Source of the DNA: Flavobacteriales bacterium
Lineage (GTDB): Bacteria > Bacteroidota > Bacteroidia > Flavobacteriales > Schleiferiaceae
NCBI GenBank assembly: GCA_007693635.1
Contig: REDE01000070.1
Coordinates: 1 to 61,025 of the forward strand
Direction: 5' to 3'
Length of the DNA: 61,025 nucleotides
Positions 1-8,051 of the stretch are shown in pieces (position 1 is the stretch's first letter; every line of letters starts with the position of its first letter). The position numbers were made by a program, and so were the translations under genes. The notes under the pieces were generated by a model. It saw only the letters and a program-made list of their open reading frames with translations, was not told the DNA's origin and made no database searches.

Positions 1-95
1 ATTTATAAATGATTAGTGAATATAAATTCATCCGAATAATTGTGGGGGCAAGACACCTCACTACTTGGAAAAGTGTATCGGTTTGTGGTTGATGT

Positions 96-824
96 CTAAA
101 TTTGATAGAAAAATTTAATCCCCAGTGTTTGACTGCGCGCTCCTGTTCCGAAAACCTGCTGAAATAAGGTTGCCGTTCCAGATGGAACATCGATTCGTTG
201 CACGGGCGTAATGGAGTTGTTCCAGCGGAATCCCAGCATAATCTTTTCATTGAGGTGGTAGTTTACCCCAAAAATGGAGTTGATGTGAAAATTATTAAAG
301 TTGGTGGGAGTCCAGTCGGTTTGGCGGTCCTTTTGCGCTTGATAAACGACAAAGCCCGGAGCAATCATCAGGTCTACGCTGATGTGATTGGCCAGACTTT
401 GCACATTGTCCGCCAAAAAGATATGTCTTCGAACTCCGATGGGCACTTCTATGGTATTCATCGCGATTCGGGCGTTGTTTGAGGCCGCCGCCGCCGCTGG
501 GTCGTCCGGGATGGATTCGCGTGCTCCTTTTTGGATAAACATCACTTCCATTTGAAAATCAAAATGATCACTAAGGGGCACATTGTAATAGCCTCCAATT
601 GAGACACCAATGCGATTGAATCCGCGAAATTGCAGCTGTGAGGATTGTGTGCCAACAATTCCACTTCCGTTAAGGCCGGCGTATATTCCGTAGGCAGAGA
701 TTCTTTCTACCTCTATGGATTTTTCTTTCTTGGCTTCATCCTCAAAATATCCACGCTGTGAAGGAAGTTGCGCAAATGAGCACATTGGGATGATAAATGC
801 GAGTAATGACAAGTATTTTTGCAT
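96..824 (-). CDS. Outer-membrane beta-barrel protein (PorT-like family)
   Basis: 242 residues, predicted to be an outer-membrane barrel. Residues 1-18 form a signal peptide ending in SFAQ. The rest alternates polar and aromatic residues in short strands such as RIGVSIGGYYNV and LGIKFFYQI, and the last residues are aromatic or hydrophobic, as in barrels assembled by BamA. The pattern matches the broad PorT / OMP_b-brl_2 group of Bacteroidota; no individual function can be assigned. A run of five alanines near residue 109 comes from a short GCC repeat. Its promoter appears to lie inside the divergent gene that starts at 858. The ATG at 824 directly precedes the signal peptide. Confidence 0.8.
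   Translation of the reverse strand: MQKYLSLLAFIIPMCSFAQLPSQRGYFEDEAKKEKSIEVERISAYGIYAGLNGSGIVGTQSSQLQFRGFNRIGVSIGGYYNVPLSDHFDFQMEVMFIQKGARESIPDDPAAAAASNNARIAMNTIEVPIGVRRHIFLADNVQSLANHISVDLMIAPGFVVYQAQKDRQTDWTPTNFNNFHINSIFGVNYHLNEKIMLGFRWNNSITPVQRIDVPSGTATLFQQVFGTGARSQTLGIKFFYQI
814..821 (+). promoter_or_regulatory. Possible -7 box for the alkyltransferase-like gene
   Basis: TATTTTTG fits the Bacteroidota -7 consensus TAnnTTTG and lies 36 bases before the ATG at 858. No clear TTG sits at the -33 distance. It lies inside the start of the divergent barrel gene. Confidence 0.3.
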
Positions 825-840
825 ATCAAAATTTTTGTGC

Positions 841-871
841 CGAAGATAGGAAAATTTATGGGAGATAGCAA
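841..871 (-). promoter_or_regulatory. Promoter of the barrel protein gene
   Basis: On the minus strand TTG (871-869), a 20-base spacer and TATCTTCG (848-841) resemble the Bacteroidota pattern TTG...TAnnTTTG with one mismatch. It ends 16 bases before the ATG at 824, and its -33 part overlaps the first codons of the divergent gene at 858. Confidence 0.5.
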
Positions 872-1202
872 CGATTTTTTCGAAAAGGTATACGCCGTAG
901 TTCGTCAGATTCCTGAAGGTAGGGTTAGCTCGTACGGGGCAATTGCCAAATCGGTTGGTGCAGCTAAGTCGGCAAGGATGGTTGGCTACGCCCTACACGC
1001 CAGTATTCAAAATGGTGTGGACATACCTGCGCATCGTGTGGTCAACAGAAATGGCTTACTAACGGGTAAGTTTCATTTTTTTAGCGACACATTGATGGAG
1101 CAAATGTTACATGCGGAAGGAGTGCTGGTAGAAAACGACCGCGTGGTGGATTTTAAGCGGCTTTTCTGGAATCCTTCGGAACATATCAACGATCTACTGT
1201 AG
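858..1202 (+). CDS. Alkyltransferase-like protein (MGMT family without the acceptor cysteine)
   Basis: 114-residue protein with the DNA-binding domain of O6-methylguanine-DNA methyltransferase: the helix-turn-helix part RVSSYGAIAKSVG and then PAHRVVNRNGLL. In true methyltransferases this motif is PCHR and the cysteine accepts the alkyl group; here it is alanine. This is the mark of alkyltransferase-like (ATL) proteins, which bind O6-alkylguanine without repairing it and are known to route it to nucleotide excision repair. There is no N-terminal ribonuclease-like domain, as in other ATLs. The ATG at 858 is chosen because an upstream start at 819 would overlap the divergent gene and add a stretch foreign to the family. 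Its stop overlaps the stop of the convergent envC-like gene by 9 bases. Confidence 0.87.
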   Translation: MGDSNDFFEKVYAVVRQIPEGRVSSYGAIAKSVGAAKSARMVGYALHASIQNGVDIPAHRVVNRNGLLTGKFHFFSDTLMEQMLHAEGVLVENDRVVDFKRLFWNPSEHINDLL

Positions 1203-2558
1203 CCAAGATGAAGGGTCAAGGACCGTGGTATTTTGCCAAACTTCAAAGTGAAGAATGGTCTTTCCGTTTTCTTCATCGGTGAATATCAGCCCAAGATTTT
1301 GTCCTCTTTTTACTTGCTCACCTCTTTCCACATAAATATCGGTAAGATTGCTGTACACCGTAAAATAATTTCCGTGACGCACTAATACTGCTTTGTTGGC
1401 GCCAGGTATTCTAAGGATACTAATGACTTCTCCATCAAATACAGCTTTAGCTTTACTGCCTGAGCTGGTGGCGATGTCGATTCCTTTGTTGTCGATTACA
1501 ACCTGTGTGGCTACGGCATGACTGTGTTTGCCAAAGCGACCGACTACGAGTCCACGCTCTACCGGCCAAGGCAGTTTTTTTCGGTTTGCGCTGAAGTTGG
1601 CTGCGAGAAGCTGGTTTTCGGCAGATAGGACGGGGAGTTCTTCTTGCGGTGCACTTGGCGTTGGGGTAACCGGGGCACCTTGCTGCTGTTGTTGCTGTTG
1701 AAGACGTGCGATTTCTTCACGCTTTTTCTTAATCAATTCCTGAAGTTGCTTATTGGTGGTTTTCCCTGTAAAGTCCTTGCCTTTAACTAGCCCCACCTGC
1801 GTCGCTTCTTTCTCGATTTGTTTTCTTTGCGCTTCTTCCTTTGCACGTTGAATTTCGAGTGCAATTAAGCGTTGAATTTCAGCATTGAGTTGATCGCGTT
1901 GCTGTTGTTTTTTCTTGATGTCTGCCAGAATCTCTTGTTCACGGCCTTTGAAGTCGGCCACACGTTTTTCTTGATCAATTTTTTCGGCTTCAAGCGTTCG
2001 TTGTTCTTCCTGTTGCCGAGCCATTAAGCGTGCTTTTTCTTCCTTTTTGCGCTTTAATTCAGCGCGTTCATGCTCCAACTCTTCGCGTGTTTGGCGAATT
2101 CTATCGATTTGTTTTTCTCGAGCTTGCGCGATTTGTCGCAGGTACTGAACGCGTTTTACTGCCTGATAAAAATCGTTAGAAGACAAAATAAACATCAGTA
2201 TGGCCTGCTTATCTCTGGCAGTATAGGCCTTTTGAATCATGCGGGCGTACATTTCTTGTTGCTGACTCAGGAGTTCTTCCAGTTCAATAATTCGTTTATC
2301 TTGCTCGCGTTGTTCAATTTCCAATAGTTCAATTTCGCGTCGCATGGTACGCAATAGCTGTTCACGGATGCGAAGTTTTTGCTGCAAAGCCTCGATACTG
2401 GATATGCTTTCCTTGCGATTTTCACGCATATCGTTGAGGATGACATTAGCCAATTTAATCTCGTCTTCCAGGCGTGTTTTCTTCTGTTGAAGCTGTTCTT
2501 TATTGTCCCCTTTTCGCTGGGCAAAAAGCGGAGCTGAGCAAAGCATGAAGACAATCAT
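1194..2558 (-). CDS. EnvC-like murein hydrolase activator, M23 peptidase fold
   Basis: 454 residues from the chosen start. A signal peptide (MIVFMLCSAPLFAQ) is followed by about 240 residues of coiled coil rich in Glu, Lys, Arg and Gln, a glutamine-rich linker (QQQQQQQ, from a CAG/CAA run near 1680-1700), and a C-terminal LytM/M23 domain (GRFGKHSH...GIDIATSSGSKAKAVF...ILHFEVW). The order is that of EnvC, which activates cell-wall amidases at division. The first metal-ligand motif is poorly conserved, so it may be an activator rather than an active endopeptidase. ATGs at 2627 and 2639 are rejected because they lie inside the upstream gene and give no signal peptide. Last gene of the envelope run. 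Confidence 0.85.
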   Translation of the reverse strand: MIVFMLCSAPLFAQRKGDNKEQLQQKKTRLEDEIKLANVILNDMRENRKESISSIEALQQKLRIREQLLRTMRREIELLEIEQREQDKRIIELEELLSQQQEMYARMIQKAYTARDKQAILMFILSSNDFYQAVKRVQYLRQIAQAREKQIDRIRQTREELEHERAELKRKKEEKARLMARQQEEQRTLEAEKIDQEKRVADFKGREQEILADIKKKQQQRDQLNAEIQRLIALEIQRAKEEAQRKQIEKEATQVGLVKGKDFTGKTTNKQLQELIKKKREEIARLQQQQQQQGAPVTPTPSAPQEELPVLSAENQLLAANFSANRKKLPWPVERGLVVGRFGKHSHAVATQVVIDNKGIDIATSSGSKAKAVFDGEVISILRIPGANKAVLVRHGNYFTVYSNLTDIYVERGEQVKRGQNLGLIFTDEENGKTILHFEVWQNTTVLDPSSWLQ

Positions 2559-2574
2559 GCCAAAGCATTTGAGG

Positions 2575-3351
2575 TTAAAGAGCTTTGTAGCCACGTGGTA
2601 TTTCAAAAGGGAAAGTTGGTTTGGCATTATCGATTGCATCGACGGAAATATTTAACTCAGCAGGCTGTCCTTCATAGCTGCCAAAAAGACTTATTTGCTC
2701 TAAATCTCCTCTGTCATTTTTCTGGTAATGAGCAATTAGCCTTTCGCCTTCAGGGAGTTGAATTTCCTGTCGGATCAAAAAATAACTACTGGCATCAAAG
2801 ACAGCTCTTACTCGCGTATTTTCTAGACTAAACTCCATTTGCCACGTTCCTTCCTGCATTTTCATCATGGTTTTTCTTGGAGGCGTCGTAATGAGTCGTC
2901 CACTAAGTAAGGCTTGGAAATAATGAAAATTCGCTAATCCTGTAAACTTTTGTAGTTCTTCAACACTCGAACGCATGTAGGTTTTGTCGAGTCGATTATA
3001 GAGCAACAAACTATCTGGAGTTGCGAGTAGCCTAGCGACTTTGATTCCCAGCATGTTTGCACTTATATCGATCCAGACAGTCTCGCCCTGAGCTTGTCTG
3101 ATGTCTATTTTAAATCCTTGTGACGTACCCATGCCCTTAAATCTTCCTTTTCCTCGTATTGAGGTATAGTTTGCGGGCGCATTGCTAGCAATAGTTTTTT
3201 CGATTACCATAGCTGTTGCAATATCCTCATATCCTTCTTCTGAAAGGGCTTTCTTTTTCGACTTACAGCCAATTGCTATCACAATCAGGATCACGAAAAT
3301 CGAAACTTTCCTTGCGATGTTTGAGTATTTAGTGGGATTTGACCAGCTCAT
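2575..3351 (-). CDS. DUF4292 lipoprotein
   Basis: 258 residues. The N-terminus has a hydrophobic stretch ending in a lipobox-like IAIGC followed by KSKKK, so the mature protein is probably a lipoprotein attached at that cysteine near residue 29. The remainder resembles DUF4292 of Bacteroidota, with a LolA/LolB-like feel: alternating strands such as GKGRFKGMG and QGETVWIDISANMLGIKVARLLATPDSLLLYNR. Its position between a TPR protein and an EnvC-like protein is a familiar order in this phylum and suggests an envelope job, but the function is not known. Starts 3 bases after the TPR gene ends. Confidence 0.75.
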   Translation of the reverse strand: MSWSNPTKYSNIARKVSIFVILIVIAIGCKSKKKALSEEGYEDIATAMVIEKTIASNAPANYTSIRGKGRFKGMGTSQGFKIDIRQAQGETVWIDISANMLGIKVARLLATPDSLLLYNRLDKTYMRSSVEELQKFTGLANFHYFQALLSGRLITTPPRKTMMKMQEGTWQMEFSLENTRVRAVFDASSYFLIRQEIQLPEGERLIAHYQKNDRGDLEQISLFGSYEGQPAELNISVDAIDNAKPTFPFEIPRGYKAL

Positions 3352-3354
3352 GTG

Positions 3355-5049
3355 TTAGGGCAGGATTTTAGGTTCAATGCTTTCTCTATTGCCGCCGAGT
3401 TTAATGGCTTTATTATAGGCTTGGTTGGCTTCTTTGTTTTTCCCTAGTGCACGCAGTATATCTCCATAGTGTTCCATAATTTCGGGTTCGTTTTTTCCAC
3501 CGAGATCGATGGCTCTTTCGATGATTTCCAGCGCCTTACTGTATTCTTCCTTTTGGAACAACACCCAAGCCCAAGTATCGAGATAAGTGGGATTATTGCG
3601 TTCAATATTGTTGCTTTTCTCGGTCATTTTCAAAGCCTGATCGAGCTTTTCTTTTCGTAGAGCTAGGTAGTATGCAAAATTGTTAAGAGTGACTTCATCG
3701 TTGGGATTGAGTTCCAAATACTTTTCGAAATACGCATCGCTTTCGGAATGATTTTTCAAGCGGTGGTTTACTTCTCCGAGCAAGCGTCTAAATTCATTTT
3801 TCAAATTCAAATCGCCGAATGTGATATTAAAGCCCGCCAGCAATGCTTCATTGGCCAATGTGTCGTCACCATTTTCTAAAAACGCTATTCCCGCAAGCAG
3901 TAGAAGTTGGTTTTGATTAGGGAAAAGCTCCACGATGGTTTTTGCAGTTTTTGCGGCTTCTTCAATTTTTCGCAATTCAAGTTGAATTCCAATAATTTGC
4001 TGAAAAACTTCTGCTTTTCTCCCGTCGGGTAGTGTGGTCGCACGCTGGTAGCGCAGGAGGGCTTTTTCGTATTTGCCAAGGGTAGCGTAAAAATCGCCGC
4101 TAAGCACAAAAACACCTGCCGATTCAGGATGGAAGCTTTCGGCATTTTGCAGCATTTCTTCGATATAGGTTTGAATTTCGGGCAAATTTCCCCCAGCACG
4201 GATCAGGCTAATAAGAACTTCTATTCTGTCCTTTTCGGCTACATTTTCGCTTTTCATGGCTTCTCTAAGGTGGTAGAAGAAGCCTTCGGTGTTTTTTTCG
4301 TTGCGGTAAATGTAGGCAATTGCAAAATGAGCCCTAGGCTCTTGTGGATTTAACTCTAGGAGTCTAAGGAAGGCCTCTTTGGCTTTTCGGTTGTTATTGT
4401 TTGCTCTGTAAAAATTTCCCAGTGCACCCCAATATTCAGGTACATCTGGATAGACTTTTACCAATCGACGCATTTCTTTTTCAGCGCGTTTTGGTTTATT
4501 GGCAATCAACCAGATGTTTTTTTTACGTTCTGCTAGGTCGGGGATGATCTCGTCAAAATCCTTTTGGATGCTATTGAGTTCGCGAATGGCTTTTTTATAA
4601 TTCCCCATTGCGGCCTGCGTTTCTGATATACGCAGTCGATACAACAGCGACTCCCCGGAAATTTCCAGCAATTCTTGTTGAATTACCAGCAGGTCGTCCC
4701 ACATTTCCAGGGAAAGCAGGGTTTTTTCGTAGTGCTTGAGCATCCAGATGTTGTCGGATTCAAGCTCAATGGCTCTATAGCCGTGATATAAGGCCTGTTC
4801 TTTTTCCCCTTCCTCCATATACACTTTGGAAAGTTCGTAGTGTATGGTGGCAATCTCGTCGTTAAATTCTAAGGCTTTTTGCAGTTTTTCTATTTGTTTC
4901 TTGGGGTTTTCCGTAGCTCGAGCTGCCAATGCTTCGAAGAATAATTCTTGCAATAGCAATTCCCTGCGCTCGGTCAAGCCGCTGCTATCGACTTGAGCCC
5001 AGGCTGGGAATAAGCTTATTACAAAACCAAGACAAATGAGTTTACGCAT
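3355..5049 (-). CDS. Periplasmic tetratricopeptide-repeat protein
   Basis: 564 residues with a signal peptide (cleavage after FPAWA) and TPR-type helical repeats along almost the whole length, for example the units around LYHGYRAIELESD, EYWGALGNFYRANNNN, and PTYLDTWAWVLFQKEEY with A and Y/F at the packing positions. TPRs are protein-binding scaffolds, so the partner is not revealed by sequence. It probably acts in the periplasm together with the DUF4292 lipoprotein encoded directly downstream. It follows the nucleotidyltransferase gene by 7 bases. Confidence 0.8.
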   Translation of the reverse strand: MRKLICLGFVISLFPAWAQVDSSGLTERRELLLQELFFEALAARATENPKKQIEKLQKALEFNDEIATIHYELSKVYMEEGEKEQALYHGYRAIELESDNIWMLKHYEKTLLSLEMWDDLLVIQQELLEISGESLLYRLRISETQAAMGNYKKAIRELNSIQKDFDEIIPDLAERKKNIWLIANKPKRAEKEMRRLVKVYPDVPEYWGALGNFYRANNNNRKAKEAFLRLLELNPQEPRAHFAIAYIYRNEKNTEGFFYHLREAMKSENVAEKDRIEVLISLIRAGGNLPEIQTYIEEMLQNAESFHPESAGVFVLSGDFYATLGKYEKALLRYQRATTLPDGRKAEVFQQIIGIQLELRKIEEAAKTAKTIVELFPNQNQLLLLAGIAFLENGDDTLANEALLAGFNITFGDLNLKNEFRRLLGEVNHRLKNHSESDAYFEKYLELNPNDEVTLNNFAYYLALRKEKLDQALKMTEKSNNIERNNPTYLDTWAWVLFQKEEYSKALEIIERAIDLGGKNEPEIMEHYGDILRALGKNKEANQAYNKAIKLGGNRESIEPKILP

Positions 5050-5056
5050 GAAGTAA

Positions 5057-6061
5057 TTAATCCATTATGGTATAATCTCCCACACTGATCGACGTCCATT
5101 TTCCGTTGACGATGGCGTGGTTGCCAATCATTGAGTTTTTGAGGTTAATGGATTTCACCGTCGATGAGTTCATCACGATGGAATCGCTGATTTCAACGTT
5201 TTCGAGGTGACAATTTTCTCCTATAGAAACGTTAGGTCCTACTGTACAATTGTGCAACTTGGTGTTTTTTCCAATGGAGCAAGGGGGGATTATCCGTGAA
5301 TTGTTTAATTCCACGTCTTTGGCGATTAGGTCTTCCTTGCCGTCAACAAAGCCCAAGATTTTTGTATTTGTTTCAATGACAACCTCCTTATTGCCACAAT
5401 CCATCCATTCGTCAACTACTCCAGTTTTGAATCGTAAGCCTTTAAGCTTCATGTTTTCTAAGGCATCGGTGATGCTATATTCTCCTTTGTGCGTGATTTT
5501 GTTGTCGAGTAGGTACTGGATTTCGTTGCGCAGGTTGTTCCCGTCTTTAACGTAATAGATACCGATAATTGCTTCGTCGGACACGAATTCTTGGGGTTTT
5601 TCTACAAAATCGGTAATGATTCCTTGCTCGTCCATTTTGACTACTCCAAAAGCGCTGGGGTCTTCAACTTTTTTGGTCCAGATAACGCCGTCAACGGTAC
5701 TGTCGAGTTCGAAATCAGCTCGAAAAAGCGTATCGGCGAAGGCCAAAACCACAGGTCCGTCGAGTAGATCTTTCGCACATTGAATTGCGTGAGCGGTTCC
5801 CAGTGGCACATCCTGATAAAAAATATGACCGCGGGCGCCCAATTTCTCAGCAATGCTCAAGAGTTCCTTTTCGGTTTGATCCCCAAAGTCGCCAATAATA
5901 AACCCGATATCTTCAATTTGCTGTTGTTGAATTTCGGCGATATCCTCCAGTAACCTCTGAACTACGGGCTTGCCAACAATGGGCGTTAAAGGCTTGGGTA
6001 CTGTAAGGGTGTGTGGACGTAAGCGCGAGCCTCTGCCCGCCATAGGTACAATAATTTTCAT
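5057..6061 (-). CDS. Sugar-phosphate nucleotidyltransferase
   Basis: 334 residues. The N-terminal nucleotidyltransferase fold shows the signature MAGRGSRLRPHT and VPKPLTPIVGKP at residues 7-32, binding NTP and sugar phosphate. From about residue 235 the sequence becomes a left-handed beta-helix with isoleucine/valine-spaced hexapeptide repeats (IGKNTKLHNCTVGPNVSIG). The architecture matches bacterial glucose-1-phosphate thymidylyl- or uridylyl-like enzymes and GlmU-like proteins without a clear acetyltransferase site. The exact sugar cannot be told; activated sugars for surface glycans are likely, given the flippase two genes upstream. Confidence 0.82.
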   Translation of the reverse strand: MKIIVPMAGRGSRLRPHTLTVPKPLTPIVGKPVVQRLLEDIAEIQQQQIEDIGFIIGDFGDQTEKELLSIAEKLGARGHIFYQDVPLGTAHAIQCAKDLLDGPVVLAFADTLFRADFELDSTVDGVIWTKKVEDPSAFGVVKMDEQGIITDFVEKPQEFVSDEAIIGIYYVKDGNNLRNEIQYLLDNKITHKGEYSITDALENMKLKGLRFKTGVVDEWMDCGNKEVVIETNTKILGFVDGKEDLIAKDVELNNSRIIPPCSIGKNTKLHNCTVGPNVSIGENCHLENVEISDSIVMNSSTVKSINLKNSMIGNHAIVNGKWTSISVGDYTIMD

Positions 6062-6124
6062 TCGTTTTGAGTTTTATAAATTTCGAAAATAGTATCGGAT
6101 TTAAGTTTGTTTCGTTGCGCAATA

Positions 6125-6586
6125 TTAGTTTCCAGTGCTTCCAAATCCTCCTTCACCTCGTTGCGTTGATGAAAGGTTTTCAGATAAGCGCCATTGCACT
6201 CGACTGTACTCGGCAACCACCATTTGTGCAATTCGGTCACCGTGTTGAATGAGGAATTTGGATTTCCCATGATTGACAAGAAGCACGCCAACTTCACCGC
6301 GATAATCAGCGTCAATGGTGCCGGGTGAATTTAGTACCGTTACTCCGTTTTTAAAAGCCAGTCCTGATCGAGGTCTTACTTGTGCTTCAGTGCCCTCGGG
6401 GAGAGCGATGTAAAGGCCAGTGGGGATTAGTTTATATTCGCCCGGTGCTAGTTCGATGGTCTCGTTTGGCAAGTAGGCGTGTAGATCCATCCCGGCAGAT
6501 GCCGCTGTTTGGTACTTTGGCAGTATGGCTCCTTCACGCGTACGGACTTCTACTGCAGTCACTTTTCCTTCGTCAGAATACATCAT
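6125..6586 (-). CDS. dut: dUTP diphosphatase
   Basis: 153 residues, the usual length of trimeric dUTPases. The family motifs are in order: AGMDLHA (31-37), RPRSGLA, the uracil-binding [18 protein letters not shown], and the C-terminal flexible [10 protein letters not shown] that closes over the triphosphate. The enzyme hydrolyses dUTP to dUMP and pyrophosphate, preventing uracil incorporation and supplying dUMP to thymidylate synthase. The start MMYSDEG has two ATGs in tandem (6586 and 6583). The 63-base gap to the nucleotidyltransferase gene holds no terminator, so co-transcription is possible. Confidence 0.96.
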   Translation of the reverse strand: MMYSDEGKVTAVEVRTREGAILPKYQTAASAGMDLHAYLPNETIELAPGEYKLIPTGLYIALPEGTEAQVRPRSGLAFKNGVTVLNSPGTIDADYRGEVGVLLVNHGKSKFLIQHGDRIAQMVVAEYSRVQWRLSENLSSTQRGEGGFGSTGN

Positions 6587-6596
6587 AAGCAGGTAA

Positions 6597-8045
6597 TTAT
6601 TTTTTCAAGGAATCGGGTAATAGCGACTTTAGAGTGTTTTTTTCTTGGAAAATTAACCAAAGTGCAAAGGTGAGCCAAATGAAGGTTTTTACCAAAAAAT
6701 ATCCTTGAAAATACGCGAATGCAAAGCATAAAATTGTCCCAAGGCTCAAGATACCTAGATTTTTTCCTAGTGCGTAAGGAACCGGGTATTTTTTTTGTCC
6801 CCAGTAAAGGGAAATACTGAAGATAATTATGTGGGAAACTAAGTTGGCAATGGCCGCTCCTTTGATCCCAATAATTGGCAATAGGGCTAAATTTAATCCA
6901 ATGGTGGTGACAGCTCCAATTCCGGAGAGATACATCCCGTAGCGGGTTTGGTCGGATAATTTATACCACAAACTGATGTGCATGATCAGACCTAAAATCA
7001 GTTGTGATACGAGTAAATAGGGCACCAAATGGAGTCCTTCATGAAAATTTACATCGATGAAAAACTTGATATAATCGAGTCCGGCAGCAATACCAGTCAT
7101 GCCAATGCTTAAGAAAACGACGAGAAAATCGAATATTCTGGCGTAGTGTTCACGGGCATTTTTTTCTTTGGCTGTCGAAAAAATATAGGGCTCAATAGCG
7201 TATCGATAGGCTTGGATAATCAGACTCATAAATACCGCAATTTTCACTACAGCGCCGTAAACACCGAGCTCATCGAGGTTTAGTATGGGTTTTATTAGAA
7301 TGCGATCGATGAGTTCGTTCAGTATACCCGCGAGTCCAGCCAGCATAAGTGGAATTCCGTAGATCAATAGTGTTTTAATTTTCGTTTTATCAATGCTCCA
7401 TTTGGTCTGAATGTAGGTGGGGAGAAAGAGTAAAATCATGAGCACAGCCGAGAGTACATTGGCGATGAAAATGTATTCTACTTTGATTTCCCCGGAGAAA
7501 AAGGGCGTGGGATATCCGGAGGCAAATAATTTTGGAGCCAGCCAGAAAAAGTATAGATTACTCAGGATATTGATGGCAATACCACTTAGGCGAATACCGG
7601 CAAATTTGAGTGGTTGCATCCGCAATCGTAGTCGGGCAAATGGGATAACAACGAGTAACTCACCAGCCAAAATGGAAAGCAGAAGTAAAATGATATGCGG
7701 CGTTTCGGAATAGCTAAGTATTCCGCTAATGGGTTTCAGAAAAATCAGTATCACTGCACTGATGAGCAGGGTAGATAGACTAATGAATGTGTGTGTGGTG
7801 CTAAACCAGTTTTCACTGTTCTCTTTGTCTTTGCCGGCAAATCGAAAAAAAGACGTTTCCAATCCGTAGGTGAAAACAACCATGAGAATTCCAATAATCG
7901 CGTAAATATGGGTGTTGACGCCGTATTCGGACTTACTTAACATTGCAGTATGCAGCGGGGTGAGTAAAAAGTAAGAAAACCTGCCAAGAATACTTGAGAG
8001 TCCGTAAATGGCGGTTTGACTTAATAGTTGTTTAGCGCTCTGCAT
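6597..8045 (-). CDS. Oligosaccharide flippase family membrane protein
   Basis: 482 residues with about 14 hydrophobic segments across the whole length and a conserved N-terminus, [19 protein letters not shown], typical of Wzx-like polysaccharide exporters of the MATE/MOP superfamily. Such proteins flip undecaprenyl-linked saccharides across the inner membrane. In Bacteroidota this gene is regularly found beside dut, as here (10 bases apart), without a full polysaccharide locus, so the substrate is open: peptidoglycan lipid II, O-antigen units or glycoprotein glycans are all possible. Confidence 0.82.
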   Translation of the reverse strand: MQSAKQLLSQTAIYGLSSILGRFSYFLLTPLHTAMLSKSEYGVNTHIYAIIGILMVVFTYGLETSFFRFAGKDKENSENWFSTTHTFISLSTLLISAVILIFLKPISGILSYSETPHIILLLLSILAGELLVVIPFARLRLRMQPLKFAGIRLSGIAINILSNLYFFWLAPKLFASGYPTPFFSGEIKVEYIFIANVLSAVLMILLFLPTYIQTKWSIDKTKIKTLLIYGIPLMLAGLAGILNELIDRILIKPILNLDELGVYGAVVKIAVFMSLIIQAYRYAIEPYIFSTAKEKNAREHYARIFDFLVVFLSIGMTGIAAGLDYIKFFIDVNFHEGLHLVPYLLVSQLILGLIMHISLWYKLSDQTRYGMYLSGIGAVTTIGLNLALLPIIGIKGAAIANLVSHIIIFSISLYWGQKKYPVPYALGKNLGILSLGTILCFAFAYFQGYFLVKTFIWLTFALWLIFQEKNTLKSLLPDSLKK

Positions 8046-8051
8046 GTAGGA

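Noticed and set aside
481-497. GCC repeat in the barrel gene as a slippage site.
   Set aside because: Only five triplets and in frame; an alanine run in a loop explains it.
1680-1702. CAG/CAA triplet run in the EnvC-like gene as a phase-variable repeat.
   Set aside because: It is imperfect and in frame, encodes a glutamine linker, and length changes would not shift the frame.
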